Shown here: piece by piece, positions 23,891-35,889 of the stretch | Layout of the letters: the number at the start of each line of letters is the position of its first letter | Position numbering within the stretch: the first letter of the stretch is position 1 | The notes under the pieces: model-generated | Seen by the model: only the letters and a program-made list of their open reading frames with translations | Told to the model about the DNA's origin: nothing | Databases searched by the model: none | Origin: Sanghuangporus weigelae | Lineage: Eukaryota; Basidiomycota; Agaricomycetes; Hymenochaetales; Hymenochaetaceae | Assembly (NCBI GenBank): GCA_033182465.1 | Contig: CP137328.1 | Coordinates: forward strand, 496,001 to 560,000 | Length of the DNA stretch: 64,000 nucleotides | Direction: 5' to 3' | Translations under genes and position numbers: made by a program

Positions 23891-26800
23891 ATGCCTGCAG
23901 ACCTTAATAGAAGAGAATCGTCTCCGAGATCATACTCGCGGTCACGAGATCTCGAACACAAACGTGCTAAAGGGGAAGCATCTTGCGCCGAATGCCGGAG
24001 ATTGAAGCTCAAATGCGACAAACAAGTAAGTCGATTTATCATATCACGAAATGCACTTGTGCTCATAGGTCCGTTTCTCACAGATACCTTGCACATCTTG
24101 CGTTCGGAGAGGCTGCGAGATGATCTGCCCAAATGGTATGTCTGATTTGTCATCGTATCATAGCATGCTAGCAACTTCTTTAGGCAAGCTCACTGCTGGG
24201 CAAGGTTCAAGGTCATGATATTCGTACTGTGTTATTCTCTCATTATTCTGAATCTCCTTCAGGTTTGTACTTGCAAACACTGACAAGCTGCACGAGAAAC
24301 TAGTGGAAATGAGCAAACGCATCCGGCAGCTTGAAGATGCACTCCAGATCACGCATGCAATCACTTCTCCGACTCGCCATCCACTCCTGTCGGACGATCT
24401 TTTGGCAATCAAATCTGGTATTGGCGTCTTCTCCGATAAGGCAGGGTCTCTTAACGATGCTGAGGAGCTTGCCAACGAGTTAAGCTCTGAACTAGGAACA
24501 TTAAGCATATCCGAACGCGGCGAGGCCTGCTTCATGGGGCGAGGCTCGTCTGAGGTAAGAAACTTTATATATTCGATTACGAAGGCTCACAAACCTTCCC
24601 GAATGAAAGGCGTTACTTGCGGTGAGTTCCACCTTCCGTATTTTTGCTATGGAATATCTAATTGGATTTATCTCAGGTCATGAGCGAAGCATCGACGGAG
24701 CAGGAGAAACGGATGCATGACTCCCGCTCGATGAATGACTCCCTCTCGCCGATTGCCCTTTCTCGTCAGATTCTTTTGATGAGCGATACCTTTCCTTTTT
24801 CGATTGATTGCCACCCCAAGACACGGATCTTAGAAATGATCGAAGCTCAACTACCGCCATATGCTCGAGCAACCGCTCTGGCAGAAGCATACCTGACGAA
24901 CATTGCCTGGTATCTCCTCCTTGTAGACCGCGAACAGATATTTGAAGAGCTCCTGCCGTTTGTTTACAGGCGCTCCAGGGACACTTGTAATGCCGATGTA
25001 GACGAGAGTCACTACGTACACCATCTGGCTTTGCTGCTCTGTGTCTTTGCGTCTGGTGCTTCAGGAGATCTCACACTTCCTGTCGGTAACGACGAAGCCG
25101 AGTTGTATAATCATCTCGCTCGAGCTGCACTGGGCCTGAAGTCCGTTTTCGCAGGTTCAACGATGGAAAGTGTGCAAGCGATCTTGATGATGGCAGTGTA
25201 TGACTTCAATTCATCGAGGAGATATTCGCTTGAACCTTCATGGAAGATGTTTTACTTCGGCCTGTCGCTGGCTTCAAGCGTGAGTCCTTCTTTGATGACT
25301 TTGTCAATTGCTAATGGAATGTGATTTCACAGATTGGATTGCGTGAGTACCTCATTCGTGGAGCAACTTTAAACTGTATTCATTGCTATTAGATCGCGAT
25401 CCGGCACGTTGGAATATGGATCCTAACCTAATGCACCGGAGAAGACGAGTATTCTGGGAGATTTTCGTGCTAGACAAAGGGAAGGTGATGCTCTTCTAAT
25501 CTCTCCCTGCAAGAGAGTTCTGATCTTAGTCTTATTCCAGAGTCTTGAGTCGGGAAGACCAGCAATGTTCAACTTACGTGAGGTAGATTGCGAATTTCCA
25601 GAGGACAGGGAAGCAACCTTGGATGAGCAAGGCCAACAAATTCCCGGATGTGAGCTACCAACGATTTTAATCTCTGCCCTGCAGTTTGCTTACATGCTTC
25701 AGACTGCCACTGGAAATATGGATTTGTGAAAGAGCTCCTTGCGCCGATTGCCGAACAGCTTTGTCAAGCGAAACCAAGCAATTATTCGGAAATCCTGGAC
25801 CTTGACAGGAAGGTGCGCGAATATCCGACTCATCACACATTGCAAAGCCGGGTCGGAGATTTTGATGAAGACGTTGCAACTGATTTGCGTCGCTATAATT
25901 CGTCTGTGCTGCGGGAGATCGGTAAGTAAACCAGCAATGACAAATTTTGCGTATTATTTGACGTATTCGAGTTGTCCTTAGCACTGCTTTTCGCACACCG
26001 TAGTTTCTTCGCTCGCGCATTGCTTGAGAATCCGAAAAGGCCTCTTGGAAGCCCTTTTGCTTCGTCTTTACTATCAGCATACGCAAGTGCAATGGCAGTA
26101 CTGCAGATCATAAGAGTCTACTTCGAGAAATATCCACAAATTCTCCTACGTCAATGGGTGATATGGGCTCATGGAGTTACTTCTTCAGTATGTTGCCCTC
26201 AACTGCCGCGAGGAATACCTCTTACTCTAATAACCTTCAGGTGATCGTCGGTTGCGTCGCATGCAGAGGCCCAGCATCACCTGTAGCTACCTCTGCTCTC
26301 AATGAGCTAGTACACACGGTTGAAGTGTTCAAGGCAGCTCAGTTACATCCTGTTCCGAGAAGAGCTTTGGTTGGTTTCCATTTCTGTGCTTCTTTGCTGC
26401 TCAACTTAAAATCCGGTATAGCCATTTTTGCTACGACTTTTGGAGAAGGCAAGGTGTGCGAATCAGCCTGTTCCGACGGAAACAGGCTCCGCCCACCAAG
26501 AGCTGAGCATACTGGGCGGCGCACCTATTTTCCTGAACAGGGCCAGTAAACGAGGCTCTGTCTCAAGCAATAGCACTCCTCCAATATCACCCGTCTCAAC
26601 GGATAAATTTGTGGGGAGGCAGTCGGACAATGTATTCCAGCCCAATTCATCTTTTATGGTCGACCAAACACTGCAATCTCAGCACACTATTCCGGCCTAT
26701 CTTCAAGATTCACGGAATAGCTCATCCCAGATGTTCTACGAACAGTATCGTTCAGCACTGCCCGTGGAAACCGTAATACCGCTGAATCCTGCTGACGGAA

Positions 26801-27045
26801 TGTGGCCTGCGCATTACACAAACTCTTCTCCTGAAACACAGGCCACTTTCGGACCTGGAACTTTTGCTGGATGGAATCAGAACTCACGAGACCTAAGCTC
26901 TACATCATGGCTGGAGGACCTCTCGAGCAACATACCGGTTGGGTTTGGTCAAGACAATTTCAATGGTAACAACGCGGCGAATCTAGATTTCCTGTTAGGT
27001 GGAGGCGCCCAGTCAATTTCCACGAGTGTGCCCAGGCCAGGATGA
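23891..27045 (+). CDS. Zn2Cys6 (GAL4-type) transcription factor with fungal-specific TF domain
   Basis: Twelve exons: 23891-24025, 24084-24135, 24184-24211, 24263-24554, 24677-25279, 25333-25342, 25393-25484, 25541-25649, 25703-25921, 25982-26187, 26241-26369, 26422-27045; 2499 nt, 832 residues. The zinc cluster has C32, C35, C42, C48, C51 and C60 (CAECRRLKLKC..CTSC..IC), split by an intron, followed by the usual linker CPNGKLTAGQGSRFVLANT and a short dimerisation helix. The middle holds the Fungal_trans domain (WYLLLVDREQIFEELLPF, HRDPARWNMDP, RRRRVFWEIFVLDK). The C-terminus is Ser/Pro/Asn-rich, likely activating. It binds DNA in the nucleus; target genes are unknown. Exon 6 is only 10 nt. 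Confidence 0.92.
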
Positions 27046-27300
27046 TCCAGTAATTGAGGAGGCTTGGCATTCTTTCTTGGCAGGATCGTGAATTGGGAGA
27101 TGTAAAATTATTTCGTGATGTAGCAAAGAAATAATGTACATATTAGATATAAATTTATAGTATTTTTACATGCGTAATCGACGTGTTTAAAGCTCCGCTC
27201 TGATCGCTGATCTGACGCGTCGATATGACTACTCATCGCTACTCATTCATCACGCTGTAACGGATTCTACCGTCAAATCGGATAGCTCTATGCTTTAAGC

Positions 27301-28880
27301 ATGAGCAGAGTACAAGCTTCTTTCAAAATCGCCAGCGGGTTGCATTATGAATATAGAACTCTTTGCTCGACGTCACGCATTTTTCGTGCATTCTCCAGCT
27401 CATCGCGGCCGAAACCCCGTCTGTTCCATAAAGGTAACTCTTAAAAGTGATATCAGCCACACATTCAGATAGCATTCCAGCCTATTTTCCAATTCCCAGG
27501 TCTTTCAGTAGGAACCATTCCCCTGAAAACGACAGACGAAGTCCTAGGATCGTCAGGTCAGCCAGAATCTTAAGCTTGGTATTGGCTTTCTCTGTTCTGG
27601 GTGGCTTTCAATATTTCCTGGTATTTCGGTGAGCTATTACATCCCCATCGTTCTCTGATATGCAGTTGATACGCCTTTCCATTTTCGTAACCCAACAGGC
27701 ATCTGGAAAGGGTGCCTCACACCGGTCGTTGGAGAAAAATGAATGTTTCTCCAGAACAAGAAGTTCAAGTAAGCATTCGAAGATACCTGGTTACCATTCA
27801 GCTCATGTCTAATATCTGTCAAAGCTAGGAGAGGATGCGTACTTCTCCATCATTACAGAATATCCAGACGCTGTCCTCCCAGAGTACCATCCTATAACAC
27901 GACATATTCGCGAGGTAGTTACCACCATTCTCGACGCGAATGATTTAGGTACAGTCGTAGCTTCCGACGATCCGGTGGGATCCCGACACTCGGCGAACGG
28001 AAAGACAAGGCGATGGCGCCTAACCGTCGTAATTGACAAGAACGTACCCAACTCGACTGCTAGCAGTGGTAAGTTACTTCCGTCGTTAGAAGCATTGGCA
28101 AGCCTCAGTCGATTTGTAGGAGGTATCATCGTATTTACTGGTCTCCTCTCAATATGTAAAAATGATAGTGAGCTCGCCGCCATCCTAGGACACGGTACGA
28201 TATCATACCTCACGCATTTTTCGCACTGAAAAGCTAAATTGACCTTTCCTAGAAATCGCGCATGTCGGTAGGTATCTCATTTACGATGTCCAAGCAGTTC
28301 CTCACGCGACAAAAAGTCTCTCGTCACCTCGCAGAGCGATATAGTAAGGCTAAGGACTGGTCATTGAAGCAACTATTATTCGGTCCCTCGGCTCAAAAGA
28401 ATCCTCGGCAGATTGAGGATGACTACAAGCAAATGATGGCCGTCAATCTGCACGAGCAGGAACTGGAAGGTCCTCTTTCTTTACCTTTGACATCTAGTAG
28501 AACCATCAGTTGATTGGCTTTTGCTTGTTGCGATGCAACCTTCTGTAGCCGACGCGTTAGGTCTTCAACTTACTACACGCGCTTGTTTTGATCCCAAGGC
28601 TGCCATCACGTATGAACCATGCTTCCATATTATATTTCTTGTTGTACTCAGCTTTTTCGTTCCAACAGAGTCAACGAACGCCTGGCTAGAATAGAAAAAC
28701 GCTTTCGCCACCTACGTCCGGAACTCAAGCCTACACATCCTCTCAGCGAAGAGCGAATCAAGGTAAGTACGTTCATGCGTATCTCTGGATGTTATGGTAT
28801 TCACTTACTCCGTATAGCAACTCAAACGCTTACTTCCCAAAGCGTATGAGATCATGTCAAAAAACCCGAATTGCTCCTAA
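27301..28880 (+). CDS. oma1: Mitochondrial M48 metallopeptidase OMA1
   Basis: Ten exons: 27301-27433, 27481-27628, 27699-27768, 27825-28068, 28120-28194, 28253-28267, 28317-28469, 28549-28609, 28669-28762, 28818-28880; 1056 nt, 351 residues. OMA1 is a stress-activated zinc protease of the mitochondrial inner membrane. The N-terminus (ATSR-like, FRAFSSSSRPKPRLF) fits a targeting sequence, and a membrane segment follows (SLVLAFSVLGGFQYFLVF). Family text: TGRWRKMNVSPEQE, IVFTGLLSICKND and the zinc site HEIAHVVSRH (H223, E224, H227). The third ligand is E277 in QELEADALGLQL; then ACFDP and THP. The zinc motif is assembled over three exons, one only 15 nt. Choosing nearer acceptors at 28500 or 28509 would lose the ELEAD ligand. 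Confidence 0.9.
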
Positions 28881-29056
28881 TGTCCTGGGCGACACGAGAC
28901 AATAATTGCCATGAATCACATTGTATTAATTTCTGCAAAGTGTCCCGAAAATGCGGTGCATACCAATAAGAAGTACATATTAAACGACAGCAACAGAAAA
29001 CAACAAGTACGGTATCTAAGTAGAATGAACCGAAACCCCGAAGAAGCATATCAGTA

Positions 29057-29076
29057 TTGCGTTGCGTTGCGTTGCG
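29057..29076. repeat. TTGCG pentanucleotide repeat
   Basis: Four perfect TTGCG units in the spacer between OMA1 and the mannosyltransferase-like gene, just past the latter's stop. Confidence 0.8.
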
Positions 29077-29082
29077 AACACT

Positions 29083-31090
29083 CTATAATTGATCATTCTC
29101 TGAGCGATCTAATTCAGCGTGTATGGAAAAGGAGAGTCTTCTTTGAGTCTTTGGTGCTTTCCGCCCACCAGTGGTTCTGAAAGAAACCAAGTCAGTAATG
29201 TGTGACGAGGATGAGGCTGGAAGGTGCTCACCGTTGTTCCTGACAAACAAAACTCTCTGGTGCACCTTCCCAATCGTCCAGCACATACTTCTCTCTCGAG
29301 TTCGGCCCCACCTGTGAATCATCATCCGACACTCCGAAAAGGTCAAGTGCAAGCTGCGCATGGCTCACACCCGCGTAAGTAGTGACACAACGCGGGTTCA
29401 CCAGGATGCGTGCTGGTCGGAACACGTTGTTCGGAATTGAGAAGTCATCCTGGTATGCACTATTATCGTCACTCTCAGGAGGCGCCAGGACGTCTCCTTC
29501 GGCATCGGAGTCGGGCATAGCATCGAAGTCGGACCCGACATTCGCGTCCGCGTCGACTACGGCTGGACGTTGACGTTGTGCATGTCCACCGGCATCTTGT
29601 CTTCGTTGTAAATCAGTATCGTCACCAGCACGTTTGACATGTTCAACAATGATTGCTTCCGTTTCTGTACGCTTTGCATGTCGACGCGCCTTCGCCTCAT
29701 TGACGGGAGGAAGAGGGTCAGTAGGTTTAGAGCCCCAACCAAACTTGAATCCCAGCCCCAGTCCACCTGCCTTGGTTGACGAGCTCGCATGCTGCTCGAC
29801 CTCACGAACACCCTCACGCGCAGCGCTCAACCAAAGATCTCTGCAGAAATATGCTTGGCTGGAATCAAGGCACGCAGCATCTGGAGGTCTTCGCGGTGCA
29901 GGATCAGACGTACTGAGGTTCGCTATCTCCATTCCCGCACGGTATCGTAGTCCGGAGTAGTACGTTTGAGCAGGATCGACGACGTGAGTCCCGCTTTCAC
30001 AGCAGAACACCTGGAATGGCAAATGTTGCGCGTACCGTGCAGCTCCAGCAGGATCTCTCGGCGGACCAGCGCTTGCTGCACTTGATGACTTGGACTGCCG
30101 GAACTGATCACCATTGATATCACGCGTCCGCCAGCGGTCCGAGAAGATAAAGAATCCGTTATGTTCTGCCCAGTCCATCCCACATACCATTGCAGCGTCG
30201 TTCTTCGCACTCACGGTAATCGTCTCGAAGATATCATTGGGGCAGGTGAAACCCTTCAACCAAATGACTCGATGGAATTTGACTTTGCGTTTGTTGTAAA
30301 GCTCGTATAGCGGTTCGAGAACGAGATTACGCGTATGAGCCTCTTCCAAAGGATAGTATGCCGCCGTTGGGTCTTCTGTTATTGGGGGGACCTTGCGGAT
30401 GCGGAAGGGGACACCAAGGAGCGTGAGTACCGATTCGCAAAGGTCAAGTAGCGTCTCTGTCGAATCAGACGAATCGTAATCCAGCATAGATACAAAAATG
30501 TTTTGAGCGCCTAATCGCCGTGCCATCTGTACGATAACCGCCAATTGGTCGACAATGAAATGGTCTGCCGAGTGGATGACCATGCCCACGAAGTAAAGGT
30601 GATTCTCGCGGACGAGCTCGTCATACGGGTTATCGCTTTGCCCAAACGGTCGCGATAGCGTCGGACACAGTGCGGCCACCCAGCCATTGAGGGTAAGGAG
30701 CTGTTCAATAGCAGACATCACGCTCTGCTGGTCCATATGAGAAGTCATTTTGTCCGTAATGCTGCCTGCTGTCAGAACACGTCCCAACGTCAAGAATAAA
30801 GAAAGTACATACTAAGGCTTTTCAAATCTCTCCCAAAAATCATCAAGTCCATCTTGTACGATATTGGTGAACACATCTGGCCTCTCGTCCCTCCCAATCC
30901 TAACTTGCAAGAAGTCATATTTCTGCACGTCAAGCTTATCTGAACGCGCAACCAGGTCCAGCACTCCTTGCCGTCGAATTTCAGGAGACTCTGTCTTTGG
31001 AGATGAAAAGAAGAGTAAACGTGCAAGGACGGCGAGTGCGGTTACCCAGAAAACGCGAGTTACATTTCGCCGGCGAATAATTATAGCCAT
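29083..31090 (-). CDS. CAP59/CMT1-type (cryptococcal mannosyltransferase 1) glycosyltransferase
   Basis: Three exons (31090-30813, 30761-29232, 29176-29083) give 633 residues. The start ATG at 31090 opens a short cytoplasmic Arg-rich tail and a signal-anchor helix (VFWVTALAVLARLLFF), so this is a Golgi-type type II membrane protein. The CAP59_mtransfer domain follows: NIFVSMLDYDSSDSTETLLD, VPFRIRKVPPITEDP, the block with KFHRVIWLKGF and NDIFE, AMVCGMDW, FFIFSDRWRTRD, and CLDSSQAYFCRDLW. In Cryptococcus the family makes alpha-1,3-mannosyl links of capsule-type glycans; here it probably acts on a wall or secreted glycan. About 120 residues rich in Arg, Ala and Asp are inserted before the last conserved block (PARILVNPRCVTTYAGVSHAQ). 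Confidence 0.9.
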
Positions 31091-31420
31091 TTTTAGAGAT
31101 TTTATGAGCTCCAAAAACTCGCGATTTTCTTTGAAAGCTCAAATCAGAGCATAGGAAGTTACAAAGAGGATGATGGTGGTATGGAACGAAGTAGCCGTTT
31201 GAGCTGGAGTTCGTGCGTGAACAGCGGCACGACGATCTCACGTGGCATGATCTGCCCGATCAAAAATTATTGAATTTTCCAGAGAGTATATTAAAATGAT
31301 AATAACAAATTAATACAAAGAAATAGAGTGTACATTCAAGGCTCGTACACTACCTTCTACGATTCCAAATCTAACGAAATGTATTAGAGTCCATAGTGTA
31401 GAGTCAGATTTTACGATCTA
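31091..31420. other. Spacer between two minus-strand genes
   Basis: Promoter of the CMT1-like gene and 3' region of the WDR48-like gene. AT-rich, no ORF. Confidence 0.6.
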
Positions 31421-34400
31421 CTAAATTGCTTCACCGACGGCAAATCCTGGTCCAGACTGTTCTGCCGACGAAGCGACAGAAGTACTATTCCACCTTGGCT
31501 TTCTTCGATAGTGCATCACAAGTTCGCTAGACTGTCTCCAAACAAACTGTCTTACAGCCGCGAGCGTCATATCGTTCGAAAGCACTTGGTCGTTGCACAG
31601 GATCTCGTATACCTCCTCAGCACGTGGGAGATTCTGTGAAAATCCCTGAAGCTGCATGTTAGGCGACAGTCGCGGCGTTGAAGATCGAGAGGGTGTAGCA
31701 GATCTGGCTCCTTCATCCGACGGTCTCGACATGCTCAGAGATACTCTGCCGGAGTTTATCGCATCAGTGGATGAGCGGGGCGAAGATGGTCTGGATTGGG
31801 GATTCTTGTCGAGTTTCTCTTGGACCTGAGAGCAGATCATGATGCTCATTCTAATGTATTCGAAGAAGAAAACAATTGGCAACACTTACATGATAGCAAA
31901 GCTTTCTGACGCGAAGGAATCTACTGGCCGATAACTTTGATTGGGCCCTACCATGATAACAGTCAGTACTTACACTCACGATGGACAAAACAGACGCACG
32001 TGTTCAACAATTCCGGCAACGTCTCTCCATAAACATCCATTGCCTCGGGAGATATTTGCGCAGGCAACAACACGAAACTTATTTTCGATGGAACAATAGG
32101 CGGAGCTTTATTCGCAAGTAGAAACTCCAAGAGCCAGTCTGGTAATAGCTCTTCCAGGACCTGTGCATCAGCACCTACACTTCCGGCTGTACCACGGTAG
32201 AGTGGGGACCAGCCTGAAGGTGACTCCTCTGAAATAATGATAGCTGTGTCGGTCGAGAGAGTGACTTGGAGTGCTTCGTGATTCGAAGGAGGTGTAATTG
32301 GCTGAGACTTGAGTCGTTCAATCAAGGTCTTCGGGAGTGAGGGTGGAGGCTCCGGCTCCTGAATAACCGAACTTTGGGTAAATCTCTCTAGAATGAATAT
32401 AGTATACGTTTAGTCACGATTACCTCAATCTTGCTTTCAGTGGTCTGCGTAGCAGCGGAAGTTGCAGGAACTGCAACCGAAGGAGTTTCAACTTCCGTCG
32501 CAGCTCTACGTGTACCCTTCCCGAAGAGCCGCCCCATAAACCCACCTCCTGGCGTACTAGGCGTCGAGGGCGGGATCTCGTGCGCCACTGAGCTCCTCGA
32601 ACTTCCAGGCCCATTCCATGCAGAGAAGTCGTCGTCTGCAGGACCCGCGGTAGAGCTTGACTGTGCAGTGGAGGGTCGGCGTTTCAATGAGAAGTAATCG
32701 AAACTTCCCGCTCCCGAATGAGCTGTTGCGGACGGAGTAGTGGTTGTAGTAGGTGATGCTAGGATAGCGGGTGTAGTTTCTGCCTGTCCAGTAGTAGGGT
32801 TCGCGCCGGATGTCGAAGTCCCTTCGTTCCTTCCAGATGGAGTAGTCTCTTCATTTGGCTTCGTGTAGGTCCCTGGCCGAGGCGTCGAGAGAGTATCACT
32901 CGCAACAGACCCAACAGGAGATTGCGCGATCGGTGACAAGCTCTGCAGTCTCGATGTCAGACCGGAAGGAAGTTCACTCGGAAATGCTGGTACCGGAGGT
33001 GCATCACTTGAAGTATTCAGTGGACCAGGGGTGCGATCTCCGGCGGCCGATTCTGAAGCTGCACGAGGATGACCTCCAAGGCCATGCCCACGATGATGCG
33101 CATGATGTGGATGAGTGCCTCTGTACGCGGACAAGCCTCTGCTCTTCTCATGGGCCTGCTTTGTAGCTAGCCGCTGCTCCTCACGGATGAAACCCACAAA
33201 TAGGTTCCTCAGTACCCATTTACCAATATTTACTACGATACGGACATAATCAGTAGACGCATAGGAAGGGTTTCATGATGAGCACATACGGCGGTGATCT
33301 TCGCTGTGCGAACGGTCCGGGTATCCTGCTTCGTCCGCGAAGATCTCGGACTCAAAGCATTTGTCCAAGATATGAATAGCCAATTCTCCGATCCTCGTGT
33401 CTGCGTTCGACCACGGATTTACAACAGCCTCACCCTCAATGCGATCGCGCACAAGCTCCAGTGCCTGTCGCGGAGAGATCTTGTCCGCATTATCAACTCG
33501 ACCTTCAGTGTTCGTCGTGTGTCCATCCGCAGAATTGGTGCTTGCTATTGCATTCCGCACGTCATCTTTAGTAAATATACCCAGGCACTGGCATCGCACA
33601 ATATCCCACACCGCCACGACTCCTGCCGCGTCAACCGTCAATGCATGCATTCTATCATTCATTATTGTACCCCGCACGAGGCCATGCTCGCCTTCGATAA
33701 TGAAATCCGGCTCTGATACAAGCGGGGTTGCATCCGGAGCTACGTCACGATCTTCATATGCCAAACGAGGATTAGGCAACAAAAAAAGAGGGCCTTCCTG
33801 TACAGGAGGACTCAACGTATCTCTCCTTTCGGTCCCTCCGTAGGTCCCTGCGTTGAGATACGCATGTCCGGGAAACGCTCCGGCAGAGGGAGAACTAGGC
33901 CTGCGGGGAATGGACTTAACGGAAACGGCAGAGTAAATTGTCGACACTTCGGCTTCGCGGCCCCGAACAGTAACATTGAAAGCACCATGATGCGCATTCG
34001 GTGCTGACAACTTGATTAGACTGTCATAAGGAATACCGTTCTGTGCGGTTTCTTCAGTTTCAAGTTCCGACGATTCGTGAGAAGCTAGAGAGGCACTAAT
34101 CGATGGAGTCAGAGATTCTCCTTTTAAGCGTCTATAAGAAGGACCACGGGAAGGACTATCGGGTGAGCTCGATAGTCGCGGGGCATTGGAAAGAATATGT
34201 CGGTGAAATGGACGGGAGCCGCCTCTTTCGTCTATTGGGCTACTGGTCATAGCACGAGCAATGCGACCCTGTGGAACTCTCCATCTGCGTATACTCGAGC
34301 TACCTGACGCGGTCCATAAAAGATGATCATCCATGGCAATGATCTTGCTTATGCCTTCCGAAGAAGCCATGTTTAATTCTCCGGTATCCTTGCACAAGGC

Positions 34401-35889
34401 GATGCATTCGCCCTGAGAGATGCGCTGGCATTCCTCCACATCGACCCGGCAAACGATGCCTGATCGGTCGCCAGAATAGAATGTCTCAAGTGCAGGGTGA
34501 GATGAGAAGAGAGACCAAACTGATTCCGTGTGGTGGGTGAAGGTATATATACAGCGTTGTGGGGAAAGGAGGGACCAGAGCTTAACTGAAGCATCTGCCG
34601 AACCAGTTAATAGCTGGAAGGAATGTCAGATAGTCTTCAAGTCCCATACATCATTGCACATACGTATCTAGAGTCTTCAGACATAAGCATGGCACGGATG
34701 TTGTCTGTATGTCCTACAAGTTTGCCCGTTCTCTTTCCAGATCGAGGATCCCAGGTGCGAATGACCCTTTCGGGCCCTCCAGCTGCAACGACGTGTCCAA
34801 ATGGATCCGCAGCAAGCGCATATACAGAAGCCTTCGTAGCAGCCGTATCCGGAGAATGCAATGTCACCAAAGGATCAGTCCGAGGTTGTAAAACGTCCCA
34901 GAGCTTGACAGTCCGATCAAATGACCCAGAGGCTATCCATTTTCGATGTTGACTAGGAAGTAAACGAAGTTAATTCAGTAAACAACACAAAACTAGAATG
35001 ATGTTTTACTACCATTGTGCCAGACACCGCACATAGTCGGAATGTGTACCCACCGTAGATGGTGGTGATGTTGACGAATTGTTTGGATTCCAGGCTTTAA
35101 CGGTACCATCTGACGAACCAGATATAACTACAGCAAAATTAGACGGAAATCCTAGCGACAAGAGGTCGTCTCACCTGTCTGGTTGAGGTTGCATAATAAC
35201 ATATCGTTCACCCAATCGGTGTGGGCTTGCACATGTTTTCGCCAAAATGCTGGCTTCAAGATATCAATCAATGATAATTACTGGCACAACATCAGACGCA
35301 CCTGCCCTCCTTCAACGCGTCTCATATCGATCTCCCAGCGCTGCTCATAGGGAACATCGTCTACTTTCATCCAGTAACGAGAACCGCGCCTGCCACTACT
35401 TCCCACGACATCACCAAGGACATCACCATCACTCGTTGGCCATTCATCGTCTTCTTCCTCATAAATAGCATTATCGTCATCTTCGTCTATTGTCAATCGT
35501 TCCCAACGGCCCATCCGGCGGGTGCCGTCCTGCGCTGAGGCGCTAAAGCGAGGCGAACGGGGCTTCATTGGCATTCCAAGATTCCACGCCATTATCATCC
35601 CGTCCCTTCCACCCGAGTAAAGGATGCCTTCTGGACTATCACGACCAGCGAGCTGTGTCGCTGTATCCAAGGCGAACGCAGCGACAGAAAGGCGATGACG
35701 TTGATAACGCGACTTCTTTCCGACACCATTGCTCGATGACTTTTCGCTTCCAATGCTCCTTGCTGGTATCATGATAGGACTCGTTTGTCCATTTCTAGGC
35801 GCTCCTTCTGGCGGCAGTCGAAGCCGCGGAACGGCGCTGGGTGGTGATGGTACAACATAAGTCACTCGCCGCCTTGAAGACGGTGCCAT
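31421..35889 (-). CDS. wdr48: WDR48/UAF1-like WD40 protein with DUF3337 C-terminus
   Basis: About nine or ten exons and roughly 1,300 residues. Exon 1 (35889-35302) carries a Ser/Arg-rich N-terminus and a first WD unit ([17 protein letters not shown]), then an acidic insert. Exons 35253-35175 and on give further repeats: [58 protein letters not shown] and [14 protein letters not shown], ending near [16 protein letters not shown]. The C-terminal DUF3337 region holds [15 protein letters not shown] and [21 protein letters not shown], close to animal WDR48. WDR48/UAF1 and fission-yeast Bun107 activate ubiquitin-specific proteases. A His-rich run ([11 protein letters not shown]) and long Ser/Thr inserts are specific to this lineage. 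The last exon ends at 31421. Confidence 0.88.

Noticed and set aside
28470-28509. Short introns (31 or 40 nt) in OMA1 using acceptors at 28500 or 28509
   Set aside because: They keep frame but are shorter than other introns here and lose the ELEAD zinc ligand. The acceptor at 28548 restores the family motif.
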